In this document: positions 26,384 through 35,918 of the stretch, piece by piece
Position numbering within the stretch: position 1 is the stretch's first letter
Layout: each line of letters opens with the position of its first letter
Assembly (NCBI GenBank): GCA_022428285.1
Contig: JAKMCX010000224.1
Span: 1-42,919, forward strand
DNA length: 42,919 nt
Origin: Flavobacteriales bacterium
GTDB taxonomy: Bacteria; Bacteroidota; Bacteroidia; Flavobacteriales_D; Sanyastnellaceae
Direction of reading: 5' to 3'
Made by a program: the position numbers and the translations under genes
Notes under the pieces: generated by a model
The model's database searches: none
The model's input: only the letters and a program-made list of their open reading frames with translations
Told to the model about the DNA's origin: nothing

Positions 26384-28087
26384 ATGTCTGATCACTCAGC
26401 CCAGCGGCAAATGGAAAGCAATGCCGGAAACCCATCCGATTCTGTCCACTTCATTGAACAGATTGTCCTCGATGATCTCAAAAGCGAGAAACACAGACAG
26501 ATCCATACGCGCTTCCCGCCCGAACCCAATGGATACCTCCACATCGGACATGCCAAAGCCATTTGTCTCTCCTTTGGTCTTGCCGAGAAATATGACGGCC
26601 TGGTCAACCTGCGTTTTGACGATACAAATCCAGAAAAGGAGAGCCAAGAATACGTAGACGCCATTCGCCGTGATGTGACCTGGCTGGGATACCATTGGTC
26701 TGGAGGAGAATTCTACACCAGCGATTATTTCGAGGAACTCTTTGGGTTTGCAGTGCGCCTCATCGAAAAAGGACTGGCCTATGTGGACCATCAAACCGCA
26801 GAGGACATCGCCACCGGCAAGGGAACTCCTACCCAGCCCGGAACCCCCAGTCCATATCGCGACCGCTCCATTGCAGAAAACTTAGAACTGTTCGCTGAAA
26901 TGCGGGATGGCGTCCATCCAGATGGGCACTGCGTATTGCGGGCCAAAATTGACATGGGCCACGCCAACATGCACATGCGCGACCCCATTATTTACAGGAT
27001 CAAGAGGGCACACCACCAGCGCACTGGAGACAAGTGGTGCATTTACCCCATGTATGACTTTGCGCATGGGCAATGTGATTCATTGGAAGAAATCACGCAC
27101 TCACTCTGCACACTCGAATTTGAAGTGCACCGGCCGCTTTACGCTTGGTTCATCGAAGCGCTGGAGATTTTCCCAAGCCGACAGATTGAGTTCGCAAGGC
27201 TCAACCTGGACCACACGGTGATGTCCAAACGCAAGCTCCTCACACTTGTGGAAGAAGGGGTGGTCGACGGTTGGGACGATCCGCGGATGCCCACCATTAG
27301 CGGACTGCGCCGTCGGGGCTTTACACCGCAAAGCATCCGGACTTTTTGCGACCGCGTTGGCATTGCCAAACGCGAAAATGTGATCGACTTCAGCCTTCTC
27401 GAATGGGCGCTCAGAGACCACTTAAACAAAGTCGCCCACCGCGCTATGGCAGTGTTGGACCCCATCAAACTTGTGGTTGTCAACTATCCAGAAGGTCAAA
27501 CCGAAATGCTGCCCTCGGAGAACAACCCCGAAAATCCAGCTGACGGCATACGGGAGATGCCCTTCTCCAAAACCTTGTGGATGGAGCGCGGCGACTTCAA
27601 GGAAGAGGCCAACAAGAAGTGGTTCCGTTTGGCACCGGGCAAGACCGTGAGGCTCAAATCCGCTTTTATCGTGCGCTATGTGGACCATGTAACGGGGGCC
27701 GACGGTCAGACCGAAGAGGTACACGTCGAGTACTTCCCAGACAGCAAAAGCGGATCAGACACCAGCGGCATCAAAGCCAAGGGAACACTCCACTGGGTCA
27801 ATGCTGCTACCGCAATAGATGCTGAGGTCCGGCTTTATGACCGCTTGTTTTCTGACCCCACACCAGACGGTCATGCAGACCAAGATTTCAGCGCATTCAT
27901 CAATCCTCAAAGTTTGGAGGTGCGCCAAGGTTGCAAACTTGAGCCCACTCTGGCACTGGCGTCCGAAGACCGCCCTGTACAATTCACCCGGCTTGGTTAC
28001 TTCGCACTCGATGCAGCGCGCACTGAACAAGCTGGACACATGGTTTGGAACCGCTCAGTGACGCTCAAGGATGGCTGGAAGGGGTAA
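26384..28087 (+). CDS. glnS: Glutaminyl-tRNA synthetase
   Basis: A 567-aa class I synthetase that charges tRNA-Gln with glutamine. The ATP-binding HIGH motif is at 53-56 within [15 protein letters not shown], and the KMSKS equivalent is VMSKRKL at 279-285. The acceptor-binding region and the two C-terminal anticodon-binding beta-barrels have normal length. A complete GlnS suggests direct charging of tRNA-Gln. A TAAATTTG box at 26371-26378 resembles a Bacteroidota -7 element but would leave almost no leader, so it is doubtful. The 3' end overlaps the convergent cca gene by 23 nt. Confidence 0.97.
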   Translation: MSDHSAQRQMESNAGNPSDSVHFIEQIVLDDLKSEKHRQIHTRFPPEPNGYLHIGHAKAICLSFGLAEKYDGLVNLRFDDTNPEKESQEYVDAIRRDVTWLGYHWSGGEFYTSDYFEELFGFAVRLIEKGLAYVDHQTAEDIATGKGTPTQPGTPSPYRDRSIAENLELFAEMRDGVHPDGHCVLRAKIDMGHANMHMRDPIIYRIKRAHHQRTGDKWCIYPMYDFAHGQCDSLEEITHSLCTLEFEVHRPLYAWFIEALEIFPSRQIEFARLNLDHTVMSKRKLLTLVEEGVVDGWDDPRMPTISGLRRRGFTPQSIRTFCDRVGIAKRENVIDFSLLEWALRDHLNKVAHRAMAVLDPIKLVVVNYPEGQTEMLPSENNPENPADGIREMPFSKTLWMERGDFKEEANKKWFRLAPGKTVRLKSAFIVRYVDHVTGADGQTEEVHVEYFPDSKSGSDTSGIKAKGTLHWVNAATAIDAEVRLYDRLFSDPTPDGHADQDFSAFINPQSLEVRQGCKLEPTLALASEDRPVQFTRLGYFALDAARTEQAGHMVWNRSVTLKDGWKG

Positions 28088-29579
28088 CCTCCAAAGCCTC
28101 CAACCAATCATCAAAAGCATTCCGCGCTTCTTTTTCTGACCGCTTGCCTTCCGAAACCTCGGTTTGGAAAGCGCGCCATTGGTTCAAAACGTCTGGGCCC
28201 ACTTGCATCATCAATGCGCGGGCTGCTGTCGGATCGTTGGGGATGGCACCATCCATAATGGCATCCTTGATGACGTTTTTGATGGCGCCGATCGGACGGC
28301 ACGGTGGGATTGAAAATGCCGCCATAATGTCCTCTCCGCTCACGGGCGGCTCAAAATTACGGACGCGGTCTTTTTCCTCCACCTCCACGAGCTTGCGAAC
28401 CACAATATCGTAGTTGCTGAGGTAGCGCTCCACCTTCGCCTCATTCTTGGATGTGATGTCCGCCCGTGCCAACAGCATCAAATCATCCACATCATCTCCT
28501 GCCTCAAACAACAGACGGCGGACGGCACTGTCGGTGACTTCCTCTTTGGTGAGCGCAATGGGGCGCAAATGAAGCAGAACAAGCTTCTGCACGTACTTCA
28601 TCTGGTGATCCAAGGGCAGCTTGAGCCTTTTGAAAATCTTGGGCACCATGCGTGCACCGCGGTCTTCGTGGCCATGAAATGTCCAGCCGTGGTCTGGGTG
28701 AAACCGTTTGGTCGGTGGCTTGGCGATGTCGTGGAGCAGGGCCGCCCATCTGAGCCACAAGCCCTCACTTACGGCAGCCACATTGTCGACCACCTCCAGC
28801 GTGTGATAGAAGTTGTCCTTGTGGCCAATTCCGTTGCGCCGTTCAACCCCCTGCAATGCCACCATTTCTGGGAAAAACTCATGCAGCAATCCCGTCTTGT
28901 TCATGAGTTTGAATCCGACACTCGGTCGGCGGCTCAACAAAATCTTGTTCAGCTCCACATGAATCCGCTCAGAGGAAATGATCTGAAGCCGTTGGCTGTT
29001 GCGGCCAATGGCATCTAAAGCGGCATTGTCAATTCGGAAACCCAATTGAGAAGCGAACCGCACAGCACGCATCATGCGCAGCGGGTCATCACTGAACGTC
29101 ACATCAGGATCCAGAGGGGTACAAATCAGCTTGCGCTCGAGGTCTGCCAGACCTCCAAAGGGGTCCACCAATTCACCATATCCGTCTGCGTTCAGGCGCA
29201 ATGCCAGTGCATTGATGGTGAAATCCCTGCGCTGCTGATCATCGGCAATAGAGCCGTCCTCAACAATGGGTTTGCGGCTGTCGCGCTGGTAAGATTCCTT
29301 TCTCGCCCCAACAAATTCAACCTCACACCCTCCGTGCCGGAACATGGCCGTTCCAAAATTCTTGAAAACCGCCACCTTACCTGCACCCAAGGTTTGGGCC
29401 ACACTGCGCGCGAGCTCGATGCCACTGCCTTCGACGACAATGTCGATGTCCTTGCTGGGGCGACCCAGCAGCAAATCCCGCACAAAGCCCCCAATGGCAA
29501 AGGCCTGCTGGCCTTTTTCGTCGGCTACAGCACCCACCGCTTTGAACACGGGGTGCTTCAGTTGATCGGCAAAGTTCAC
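28065..29579 (-). CDS. cca: CCA tRNA nucleotidyltransferase with HD domain
   Basis: A 504-aa class II nucleotidyltransferase that adds or repairs the 3' CCA of tRNAs. The head domain has [20 protein letters not shown] with metal-binding D44 and D46, followed by [10 protein letters not shown] (118-127) and the EDxxR-like [22 protein letters not shown]-terminal HD domain is present (H283-D284 in [14 protein letters not shown], with H at NFYHTLEV). The tRNA-Met gene in this window does not encode CCA, consistent with a need for the enzyme. The start is GTG at 29579, overlapping the tsaC stop as GTGA. Confidence 0.95.
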   Translation of the reverse strand: MNFADQLKHPVFKAVGAVADEKGQQAFAIGGFVRDLLLGRPSKDIDIVVEGSGIELARSVAQTLGAGKVAVFKNFGTAMFRHGGCEVEFVGARKESYQRDSRKPIVEDGSIADDQQRRDFTINALALRLNADGYGELVDPFGGLADLERKLICTPLDPDVTFSDDPLRMMRAVRFASQLGFRIDNAALDAIGRNSQRLQIISSERIHVELNKILLSRRPSVGFKLMNKTGLLHEFFPEMVALQGVERRNGIGHKDNFYHTLEVVDNVAAVSEGLWLRWAALLHDIAKPPTKRFHPDHGWTFHGHEDRGARMVPKIFKRLKLPLDHQMKYVQKLVLLHLRPIALTKEEVTDSAVRRLLFEAGDDVDDLMLLARADITSKNEAKVERYLSNYDIVVRKLVEVEEKDRVRNFEPPVSGEDIMAAFSIPPCRPIGAIKNVIKDAIMDGAIPNDPTAARALMMQVGPDVLNQWRAFQTEVSEGKRSEKEARNAFDDWLEALEVTPSSHP

Positions 29580-30175
29580 GGCCTCAATATTTCAATGCGA
29601 CCTGCGGCATCCAACTTGACCATACTGGAGGTCACGTTGCCACTTCGGTCTCGGCCAGTCGCACAGGCGTAATCCACCCCATTGCGAAGTGCGCCATTGA
29701 TTTCGGAGAAGTGACCCGGCGTAGGATGCCCCGTGAGGTTGGCAGAAGTGGACACCAGAGGCACATCAATTCCGCGCAAAATGAACTGCAAAAAAGGCTC
29801 ATTGACAACCCTTATGGCGAGGCTTCCGTCTTCGGCCAGCAGGGCAGGGGCCACATCTCGACCTCCTGGCAAGACCAAGGTCATCGGTCTGGATTCAGGA
29901 GCACTTTCTCTCAAAAGGTCCCACGCAATCTCGGGCACCGGGTGGGCGTATTCTTCCAACAGGCCTTCGGCGTCCACCAACACCAAAGACGGCTGCGCTC
30001 CTTCGCGGCCCTTGAGGGCATACAGCTTCTCCAGCGCCTCTGCATCGTCTGCGCGGCAACCCAATCCCCAAACCGTATCGGTGGGATATAGAATGACGCC
30101 TCCGGCCTTTAGGGTTCGGACAGCGGCAATCGCATCGTCCCTCCAGGGGGCGTTTTTTAGTGAGCGCGGTGCCAA
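29576..30175 (-). CDS. tsaC: L-threonylcarbamoyladenylate synthase (TsaC/YrdC type)
   Basis: A 199-aa YrdC-domain enzyme making threonylcarbamoyl-AMP from threonine, bicarbonate and ATP, the first step of t6A37 in ANN-reading tRNAs. Signatures: [13 protein letters not shown] (28-40), KGREGAQP (55-62; the KxR nucleotide-binding segment) and [10 protein letters not shown]. It lacks the Sua5 C-terminal domain. No ATG is present before the domain; TTG at 30175 is the only reasonable start and overlaps the purC 3' end by 19 nt. MtaB, which modifies t6A further, is encoded at 4195-5538. Confidence 0.93.
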   Translation of the reverse strand: MAPRSLKNAPWRDDAIAAVRTLKAGGVILYPTDTVWGLGCRADDAEALEKLYALKGREGAQPSLVLVDAEGLLEEYAHPVPEIAWDLLRESAPESRPMTLVLPGGRDVAPALLAEDGSLAIRVVNEPFLQFILRGIDVPLVSTSANLTGHPTPGHFSEINGALRNGVDYACATGRDRSGNVTSSMVKLDAAGRIEILRP

Positions 30176-31119
30176 TTTTCTATGTTTCGTTTGATTCGAG
30201 TCACCGTATTGACTTCTTCTGGCTTGGAAAACGTCAAGCCTGTCATTTGTTCATACAGTGCGATGTAACGTTCGCTGACCAACGCCAAAAACCCATCGGT
30301 CATCTCGGGAATTTGATCCCCCTCGCGGCCCATAAAGCCTCCGGAAATCAGCCACTCTCGGACAAATTCTTTGCTGAGCTGTGCCTGTTGTTCACCGCGA
30401 GATTGCCGTCCTTGAAAGCCGTCGGCATGAAAGTAGCGGCTGCTGTCAGGGGTGTGCACCTCATCCATCAGCATGAGCTCACCTTCGTACAGACCAAATT
30501 CGTATTTGGTGTCCACCAAGATCAAACCTCGGCTGGAGGCCATTTCCTGACCCCGGGCAAACAAGGCACGGGTCACACGGACCATTTCTGCGTACAGTTC
30601 CGGTTTCACCAGCCCCGAAGACAATATCTCCGCTTCTGAAATGTCCTCGTCGTGGCCTTCTTCAGCTTTGGTAGCGGGGGTGATGATGGGCTCTTCAAAA
30701 GCGTCGTGCTCGCGCATGCCCTCAGGCAATGGCACACCGCACAACATTCGACCTCCATCGCGGTAGGTCCGCCAAGCATGTCCAGTCAAATGACCACGGA
30801 TGACCATCTCAAGGCGGATGGGGTCGCAACATTTGCCCACAGCTACATTGGGATCAGGCGTCGCCTCCAACCAAGTGGGAACCAAATCTGAAACCGCATT
30901 CAACATGAAACCGGCCAGTTGGTTCAGCACCTGTCCTTTGAACGGGATCGGACGGGGAAGGACCACATCGAATGCGGAAATGCGGTCACTGGCGACCATG
31001 AGCAATCTTCCGTCCTCTAGGGTGTGGACATCGCGCACTTTTCCTCGGTAAAATTCTCGTTCACCCGCAAAGTGCATCCGCTGGTCAAACAATGGCTCGG
31101 GGGCAGTTGTCGTCATCAT
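30157..31119 (-). CDS. purC: Phosphoribosylaminoimidazole-succinocarboxamide synthase
   Basis: SAICAR synthetase, 320 aa, the ATP-dependent ligase joining CAIR and aspartate in purine synthesis. Family motifs: YRGKVRDVHTLEDGRLLMVA near the N-terminus, SDRISAFDVVLP, the MVIRGHLTGHAWRTY segment, and LILVDTKYEFGLYEGELMLMDEVHTPDSSRY. It is of the longer ~300-aa type. Its ATG overlaps the phoH stop (ATGA), and it overlaps the start of tsaC downstream. Confidence 0.96.
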   Translation of the reverse strand: MMTTTAPEPLFDQRMHFAGEREFYRGKVRDVHTLEDGRLLMVASDRISAFDVVLPRPIPFKGQVLNQLAGFMLNAVSDLVPTWLEATPDPNVAVGKCCDPIRLEMVIRGHLTGHAWRTYRDGGRMLCGVPLPEGMREHDAFEEPIITPATKAEEGHDEDISEAEILSSGLVKPELYAEMVRVTRALFARGQEMASSRGLILVDTKYEFGLYEGELMLMDEVHTPDSSRYFHADGFQGRQSRGEQQAQLSKEFVREWLISGGFMGREGDQIPEMTDGFLALVSERYIALYEQMTGLTFSKPEEVNTVTRIKRNIENWHRAH

Positions 31120-32180
31120 GCTTCTGGGCTTGCAATATCGTGATCACCGGGCGCGTCGTCAACGTCCTCGTCCCGAATCCACTTTTTGGCTGGAACCTGT
31201 CCCATGGACGGGCCCATTCCTCCGGGAGAGCCTTGCTCTTCGGCCTGTTCAAATGCCTTGATCACCTTTTTGACGAGGTTGTGGCGCACCACATCGTCAC
31301 CAGTCAGTGTCACAAACTGCAAACCGTCGACGTCTTTCAGAACACGGCGTGCAAAGCGCAGTCCACTTTCTTGTCGCCGCGGCAAATCCACCTGAGAGGC
31401 ATCGCCCGTTACCACGAAGGTGGCCGAGCGGCCCATCCTTGTCAGGAACATCTTCATCTGGGCCACAGTGGAATTTTGAGCTTCATCCAAAATCACAAAA
31501 GCCTTGTCCAAGGTGCGTCCCCTCATAAAGGCCAACGGCGCAATTTCTATCACACCCTTGTCCAAGTGGTCCGCCACGCGCTCATAGGGGAGCATGTCCG
31601 TCAGCGCATCATAAAGCGGCTGCATGTAAGGATCGAGCTTCTCTTTGAGGTCCCCTGGAAGGAAGCCCAGGTTTTCGCCCGCCTCTACAGCAGGACGGGT
31701 TAAGATGATCCGGCGCACCTTTTTTTCTTTCAAGGCCTGAACCGCCATGGCCACTGCCGTATAGGTCTTTCCCGAACCAGCGGGACCAATGGCAAAAACC
31801 ATGTCGTTGTTTCGAACGGCGTCCACCAACTTCCGTTGGTTGGGCGTGCGTGCGGTCACCCTCAAACCACCCGGACCGTATACGAGCGTATCGTCTTCAG
31901 AGGCAGCCTTCTTCAGCGCCACACCGTCGTCCCGCATCAGCTGCTCCAAATCGTCTTCGGGCAAGGTCCCATATCGGTCGAGGTGCCAGACGAGCAACTC
32001 CCATTTAGCCGCAAACGCATCTAGGTCACTTTTAGCACCGAAGGCCTTGACCTCATGGCCGCGTCCTACAAGTTTGAGCTTGGGAAAGTGGGCCTTGAGC
32101 AAGGCAAATTTTCTATGGCCGGCCCCGAAAACTTCGAGTGGGGGCACGTCTGGAAGCACAAATCGTCGTTCTGAACTCAC
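31116..32180 (-). CDS. phoH: PhoH-family ATPase (YbeZ type)
   Basis: About 354 aa from GTG at 32180, whose N-terminus (VSSERRFVLPDVPPLEVFG) matches where family members begin. The TTG at 32234 falls inside a TAGATTTG promoter box and is unlikely. A KH-like N-terminal part (~1-90) precedes the PhoH ATPase: Walker A GPAGSGKT (132-139), Walker B VILDEAQN (227-234) and SQVDLPRRQESGL. YbeZ/PhoH proteins act with YbeY in ribosomal RNA maturation; no ybeY is visible here. The C-terminal ~35 residues are an acidic, low-complexity tail. Head gene of phoH-purC-tsaC-cca. Confidence 0.92.
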   Translation of the reverse strand: MSSERRFVLPDVPPLEVFGAGHRKFALLKAHFPKLKLVGRGHEVKAFGAKSDLDAFAAKWELLVWHLDRYGTLPEDDLEQLMRDDGVALKKAASEDDTLVYGPGGLRVTARTPNQRKLVDAVRNNDMVFAIGPAGSGKTYTAVAMAVQALKEKKVRRIILTRPAVEAGENLGFLPGDLKEKLDPYMQPLYDALTDMLPYERVADHLDKGVIEIAPLAFMRGRTLDKAFVILDEAQNSTVAQMKMFLTRMGRSATFVVTGDASQVDLPRRQESGLRFARRVLKDVDGLQFVTLTGDDVVRHNLVKKVIKAFEQAEEQGSPGGMGPSMGQVPAKKWIRDEDVDDAPGDHDIASPEA

Positions 32181-32231
32181 TTTGTAAATGGAAACTGTGG
32201 GGAGGTTGTGGGATATCTCGCAGCGGAACTG

Positions 32232-32239
32232 CAAATCTA
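32232..32239 (-). promoter_or_regulatory. Bacteroidota -7 box for phoH
   Basis: Read on the minus strand, this is TAGATTTG, a perfect match to the Bacteroidota TAnnTTTG consensus. It lies about 50 nt before the GTG at 32180. No clean -33 TTG is seen at the expected distance. It supports the internal GTG rather than the TTG at 32234 as the phoH start. Confidence 0.5.
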
Positions 32240-32269
32240 CTCGTTCAAGATGCTGATTTTTGAAGAAGA

Positions 32270-33112
32270 ATGGAGCACACCTCTCCCGTCCCTCGCATTG
32301 TCACCCTGACCTCCGATTATGGAGCGGACAGTTTGTACGCTGCTGCATTGCGAGGCGCCATCATTTCGCAGGACCCCACCATTCGGATCGTAGACATTTC
32401 GCACGGCATTCGCCCCTTTGATACCAACCAAGCGGCCTTTGCTTTGCGCGCCACAGCCGAGCATTTCCCGCGGGGAACCGTGCACATCATTGCCATGAAC
32501 ACCAACCAAACCGGGGATTATTTGCACCGGGTCATGGAATTGGGTGGGCAATTTTATGTCGGATTGGACGACGGTGTGTTCTCTCTCATCGCCGATCGGA
32601 CGCCGGAAGCCATTCACGACATTACCGTGACCTCCGAAAGCGACGTTCTGACCTTTCCCGAACGCCACATCTTCGTTCAAGTGGCCTGTCACTTGGTACA
32701 AGGAGGTGTTCCCGCCGTGATTGGCCGACCTGCAGAAGGGTGGGTAGAAAGCGCCTGGCAACGCCCGCTCATCGGTCAAGACTACGTCCAAGGCATTGTC
32801 CTCAATGTGGACACCTTTGGCAACCTCATCACCAACATCGACCAACGCACCTTCAAAGAAGTGGGGAAGGACCGCACCTTCAAAATCCCATTGCGTTCCT
32901 CCCGAATGGACGTCAACCGCATTCACCGACAATACAGCGCTGTACCTGACGGAGAGCGGGTGGCCCTGTTCAACCACATGGGCCTTCTCGAAATCGCCAT
33001 CAACCACGGCAGCACAGCCGGTGGAGGCGGAGCGAGCCAACTCTTTGGCCTCAAAGCAGGATCCATCGTTAGGATTGAATTTGACCCCTTGCTCCCAAAC
33101 CAAGCCCTGTGA
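32270..33112 (+). CDS. SAM hydroxide adenosyltransferase (DUF62 family)
   Basis: A 280-aa member of the fluorinase/chlorinase-like family that in most bacteria hydrolyses S-adenosylmethionine to adenosine and methionine. Family markers: VTLTSDYGADSLYAAALRGA at the start, VDISHGIRPFDTNQAAFAL (40-60), FYVGLDDGVFSL, and the NVDTFGNLITNI segment that holds the adenosine site, then a C-terminal beta-barrel. Nothing marks it as a halogenase. Divergent from phoH. Its stop overlaps the start of the next gene (GTGA), so the two are coupled. Confidence 0.9.
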   Translation: MEHTSPVPRIVTLTSDYGADSLYAAALRGAIISQDPTIRIVDISHGIRPFDTNQAAFALRATAEHFPRGTVHIIAMNTNQTGDYLHRVMELGGQFYVGLDDGVFSLIADRTPEAIHDITVTSESDVLTFPERHIFVQVACHLVQGGVPAVIGRPAEGWVESAWQRPLIGQDYVQGIVLNVDTFGNLITNIDQRTFKEVGKDRTFKIPLRSSRMDVNRIHRQYSAVPDGERVALFNHMGLLEIAINHGSTAGGGGASQLFGLKAGSIVRIEFDPLLPNQAL

Positions 33113-33402
33113 TTGTCCGCATCGTCCACATGGAATTCCTCCCCGAAAAGAGGGCCGCATTTTTGGCGCTCTTTGAACAGTACAAAGCCGACATTGCTGC
33201 TCAACCGGGCTGTCGCAACTTGAAGCTGGCAGAGGATGTAACAAACACCTCCAACATCAGCACGGTGAGCGTTTGGGACGGCCAACAAGACCTGGACGCC
33301 TACCGCAAAAGCGCTCTTTTTGCGCAAGTGTGGCCTGCCACTAAAGCCCTTTTTGCAGCGCCTCCCACCGCACACAGCCATACCGTGCTCTGGGCTTCAT
33401 AA
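33109..33402 (+). CDS. Antibiotic biosynthesis monooxygenase (ABM) domain protein
   Basis: A 97-aa ferredoxin-like ABM-family protein. It begins with a GTG at 33109 that overlaps the stop of the SAM-hydroxide gene. Typical elements: MIVRIVHMEFLPEKRAAFLALF, QPGCRNLKLAEDVTNTSNIS, VSVWDGQQDLDAYRKSALF and WPATKALFAAPP. Family members include quinol monooxygenases and haem-degrading IsdG-like proteins. The substrate here cannot be inferred. Followed by gldF after 15 nt. Confidence 0.85.
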   Translation: MIVRIVHMEFLPEKRAAFLALFEQYKADIAAQPGCRNLKLAEDVTNTSNISTVSVWDGQQDLDAYRKSALFAQVWPATKALFAAPPTAHSHTVLWAS

Positions 33403-33417
33403 TTTCGAACCGCATTC

Positions 33418-34149
33418 ATGACCGCCCTCTACAAAAAAGAACTCCGCGCTTTCCTCTCTTCCACCATCGGAACAGTGGTCCTCGGAGTATTCCTGCTGAT
33501 TGGGGGATTGTTCCATTGGGTCTTTCCCGGCCAATGGAACCTCTTGTCCAATGGCATCGCAGAAATGAACGCTTTTTTTCTCTTCACGCCTTGGGTTCTG
33601 ATGTTCCTCATTCCAGCGGTCACCATGCGGTCCATTCCTGAGGAACGCAGCCAAGGAACCTTGGAGCTTTTGATGACCCACCCTTTGGATGCACGCCGCA
33701 TCATATTGGCCAAATTCTTTGCGGGACTCACCTTGGTCTCCATCGCCTTGATCCCAACGCTGGTTGGCTATGCCATCCTTCATGAACTCGGCAATCCCCC
33801 AGGCAACATCGACAGCGGAGCGGTCGTGGCCGGATATCTGGGGCTGGTGCTTCTCGGAGGCGCCTTTGTCGCCACTGGATTGGCCGCATCGGCGCGCACA
33901 GAAAGCCAAATCGTGGCCTTTCTCACCACAGCACTGGCCTGTCTCATCATGTACTACGGCCCCTCTGCATTGGGTTCTTATGACCTGTTTGGTCAATGGG
34001 ACCATGCGATCCAATGGTGTGCCATGGAAACGCACTTCAGGTCTATTGGCACTGGGGTTGTTGTGGTATCGGATCTGCTCTGGTTCGGCGCTTACATGGC
34101 CATCGCCTTGGCCATCGCACAATTCCAAATCCAACCCGGAAAGTCATGA
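33418..34149 (+). CDS. gldF: Gliding-motility ABC transporter permease GldF
   Basis: A 243-aa ABC-2-type permease with about six hydrophobic helices (TVVLGVFLLIGGLFHWVF, FFLFTPWVLMFLIPAVTM, then LTLVSIALIPTLVGYAIL, and others). SIPEERSQGTLELLMTHPLD is the conserved segment after the second helix in ABC-2 permeases of this group. GldF with GldG and the ATPase GldA forms a transporter needed for gliding in Flavobacterium johnsoniae. No gldA is in the window. Overlaps gldG as ATGA. Confidence 0.92.
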   Translation: MTALYKKELRAFLSSTIGTVVLGVFLLIGGLFHWVFPGQWNLLSNGIAEMNAFFLFTPWVLMFLIPAVTMRSIPEERSQGTLELLMTHPLDARRIILAKFFAGLTLVSIALIPTLVGYAILHELGNPPGNIDSGAVVAGYLGLVLLGGAFVATGLAASARTESQIVAFLTTALACLIMYYGPSALGSYDLFGQWDHAIQWCAMETHFRSIGTGVVVVSDLLWFGAYMAIALAIAQFQIQPGKS

Positions 34150-35918
34150 GTGCGGCTTCATTTCTCCAATCCCTTCACCGCAGTGGGTGGCGCTCCGCAC
34201 TCATCGCCGTTGGACTCTTGGCCACCATCGGCCAATGGGGCTGGCGCTTCGATGTGACCGAAGACCGCCGTCACAGCTTGACCGGCGCCACCGAAAGCAT
34301 GCTTCAAGACATAGAAGCAGGCGAAGATGAAGTCTTGGTCCGGTGCTACCTCGAGGGAAACTTCCCGGCCCGCTATCGGCGTCTCTCCGAAGAAATCAAG
34401 AGCAAGCTCCGCACGTTTGCCAAGCAAAGCGGGGGTAAAGTGCGCTGGGACTTCATCGACGTTGCGGGCAGCGGAGACGAAAAAACCATTGGCGAAACCG
34501 AACTCGCCTTGTACAAGCAAGGCCTCAGGTTCACCCGCGTGGCCTACCGGGAAAATGGAATCACAGCCTTCCAAAATGTTTGGCCCTGCGCCATGGTGAC
34601 CGTTCAGGGTGTGGACTATCCGGTTCAGTTTCTGCGGTCCGAAACCATGGAGCCCGACGAAGTCATGGTCCAGAATGCCATCAATCAGGTGGAGTTCACT
34701 CTGGGACAAGCCATCCGACTTGGAATGCGCCAACGCCGTCCCGTGGTCGGCATCCTCCAGGGCCACGGCTGCTGGAAACCCGCCGAAACGGCGGACTTCA
34801 CCAACACATTGGCCGAGACCGCGGATGTGGTGGACGTGCAGCTCGATGGAAGCGTCGACGCGCTGTGTGAACGCATCGAGGGACGCCCCCTGCGCCAACC
34901 CAAATTTGATGCCCTCATTGTGGCGGGGCCCGACTCGACATTCAGCCAGCGGGACAAGCTGTTGCTCGATCAATACCTCATGAACGGCGGCCGCATGTTG
35001 TGGTTGATGGACCCCTTGGTCACCAACAGGGACAGCATTGCTTCTCAGCAATTCACCATGGCCACCACCCGAGAGATCGGGGTGTTTGACCTGTTGTTCC
35101 ACTATGGTGCCCGGCTCAACCGTAACATGGTCCTCGACGCCCAGTGCGCCCCCATCATGTTAAATGCTGGCCCCATGGGAGACCACCGCAACATGCAGAT
35201 GTTCAGCTGGTACTTTGCCCCTGTAGCACTGTCAACGCCCGACGCGCATCCCATTTGTGCCAACCTCGACCCGGTCCATTTTGATTTTGCCGGTTCCATC
35301 GACCCCGTCAACGCCAGAGAAGGACTGGAATCTACCGTGCTGCTGTCCACTTCTCCCCGTTCGCTGGCCTACAATGCGCCGGTGAGGGTAGGGGCTAGCG
35401 TGGTAGAATTGCCTCCAGAGCATTTTGAAACAGGGCGTACCGAAGGCTTCCCCCTCGCTGTGCTATTGGAAGGTCAGTTCGACAGCTTCTACGCCCTTCG
35501 TCTCGGAGAGGCCATGAGGGAAGATCCCGACTTTGCTTTTAATACCTCCACAGACAACGGGCAACTGATCGTGGTGGCCGATGCTGATTTCATCCGCAAC
35601 GACGTGCGCAATACAGAGCAAGGGGTCACCCCAATGCCCCTGGGTTTTGACCGCTATTCGGGACAGGTCATCTACGACAACAAAGAATGGCTGCTCAATG
35701 CCATCAGTTATTTGTTGGACGATGCAGCTCAAATCAGCCTCCGCTCCAGAAGCATTGCCTTCAGACCTCTAGACGAAGCGCGCATCCGAGGCAGCGAAAA
35801 CGGTTGGTCCATGCTGGCGGTCGGAGGCCCCATTGCCCTTGTCTTGGCCCTCGGTTGGCTGCTTTCCGTCCTCAGAAAGCGCCGCTGGACCCAATCCTTT
35901 TCCCCTTCAAGCAAATGA
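34146..35918 (+). CDS. gldG: Gliding-motility protein GldG
   Basis: A 590-aa protein from the ATG at 34146 (overlapping the gldF stop). An N-terminal membrane helix (SALIAVGLLATIGQWGWRFD) is followed by DVTEDRRHSLTGAT, the pattern typical of GldG. A large periplasmic GldG/IFT52-like domain has VVGILQGHG and DALIVAGPDSTFSQRDKLLL. A C-terminal helix (LAVGGPIALVLALGWLLSVL) is followed by a basic end. It is the periplasmic partner of GldF. Longer frames starting at 33996 are out of context with gldF. Confidence 0.92.
   Translation: MSAASFLQSLHRSGWRSALIAVGLLATIGQWGWRFDVTEDRRHSLTGATESMLQDIEAGEDEVLVRCYLEGNFPARYRRLSEEIKSKLRTFAKQSGGKVRWDFIDVAGSGDEKTIGETELALYKQGLRFTRVAYRENGITAFQNVWPCAMVTVQGVDYPVQFLRSETMEPDEVMVQNAINQVEFTLGQAIRLGMRQRRPVVGILQGHGCWKPAETADFTNTLAETADVVDVQLDGSVDALCERIEGRPLRQPKFDALIVAGPDSTFSQRDKLLLDQYLMNGGRMLWLMDPLVTNRDSIASQQFTMATTREIGVFDLLFHYGARLNRNMVLDAQCAPIMLNAGPMGDHRNMQMFSWYFAPVALSTPDAHPICANLDPVHFDFAGSIDPVNAREGLESTVLLSTSPRSLAYNAPVRVGASVVELPPEHFETGRTEGFPLAVLLEGQFDSFYALRLGEAMREDPDFAFNTSTDNGQLIVVADADFIRNDVRNTEQGVTPMPLGFDRYSGQVIYDNKEWLLNAISYLLDDAAQISLRSRSIAFRPLDEARIRGSENGWSMLAVGGPIALVLALGWLLSVLRKRRWTQSFSPSSK

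Noticed and set aside
32237-33244. A 335-aa frame on the minus strand
   Set aside because: Antisense to the SAM-hydroxide adenosyltransferase and the ABM gene, both of which have clear family motifs.
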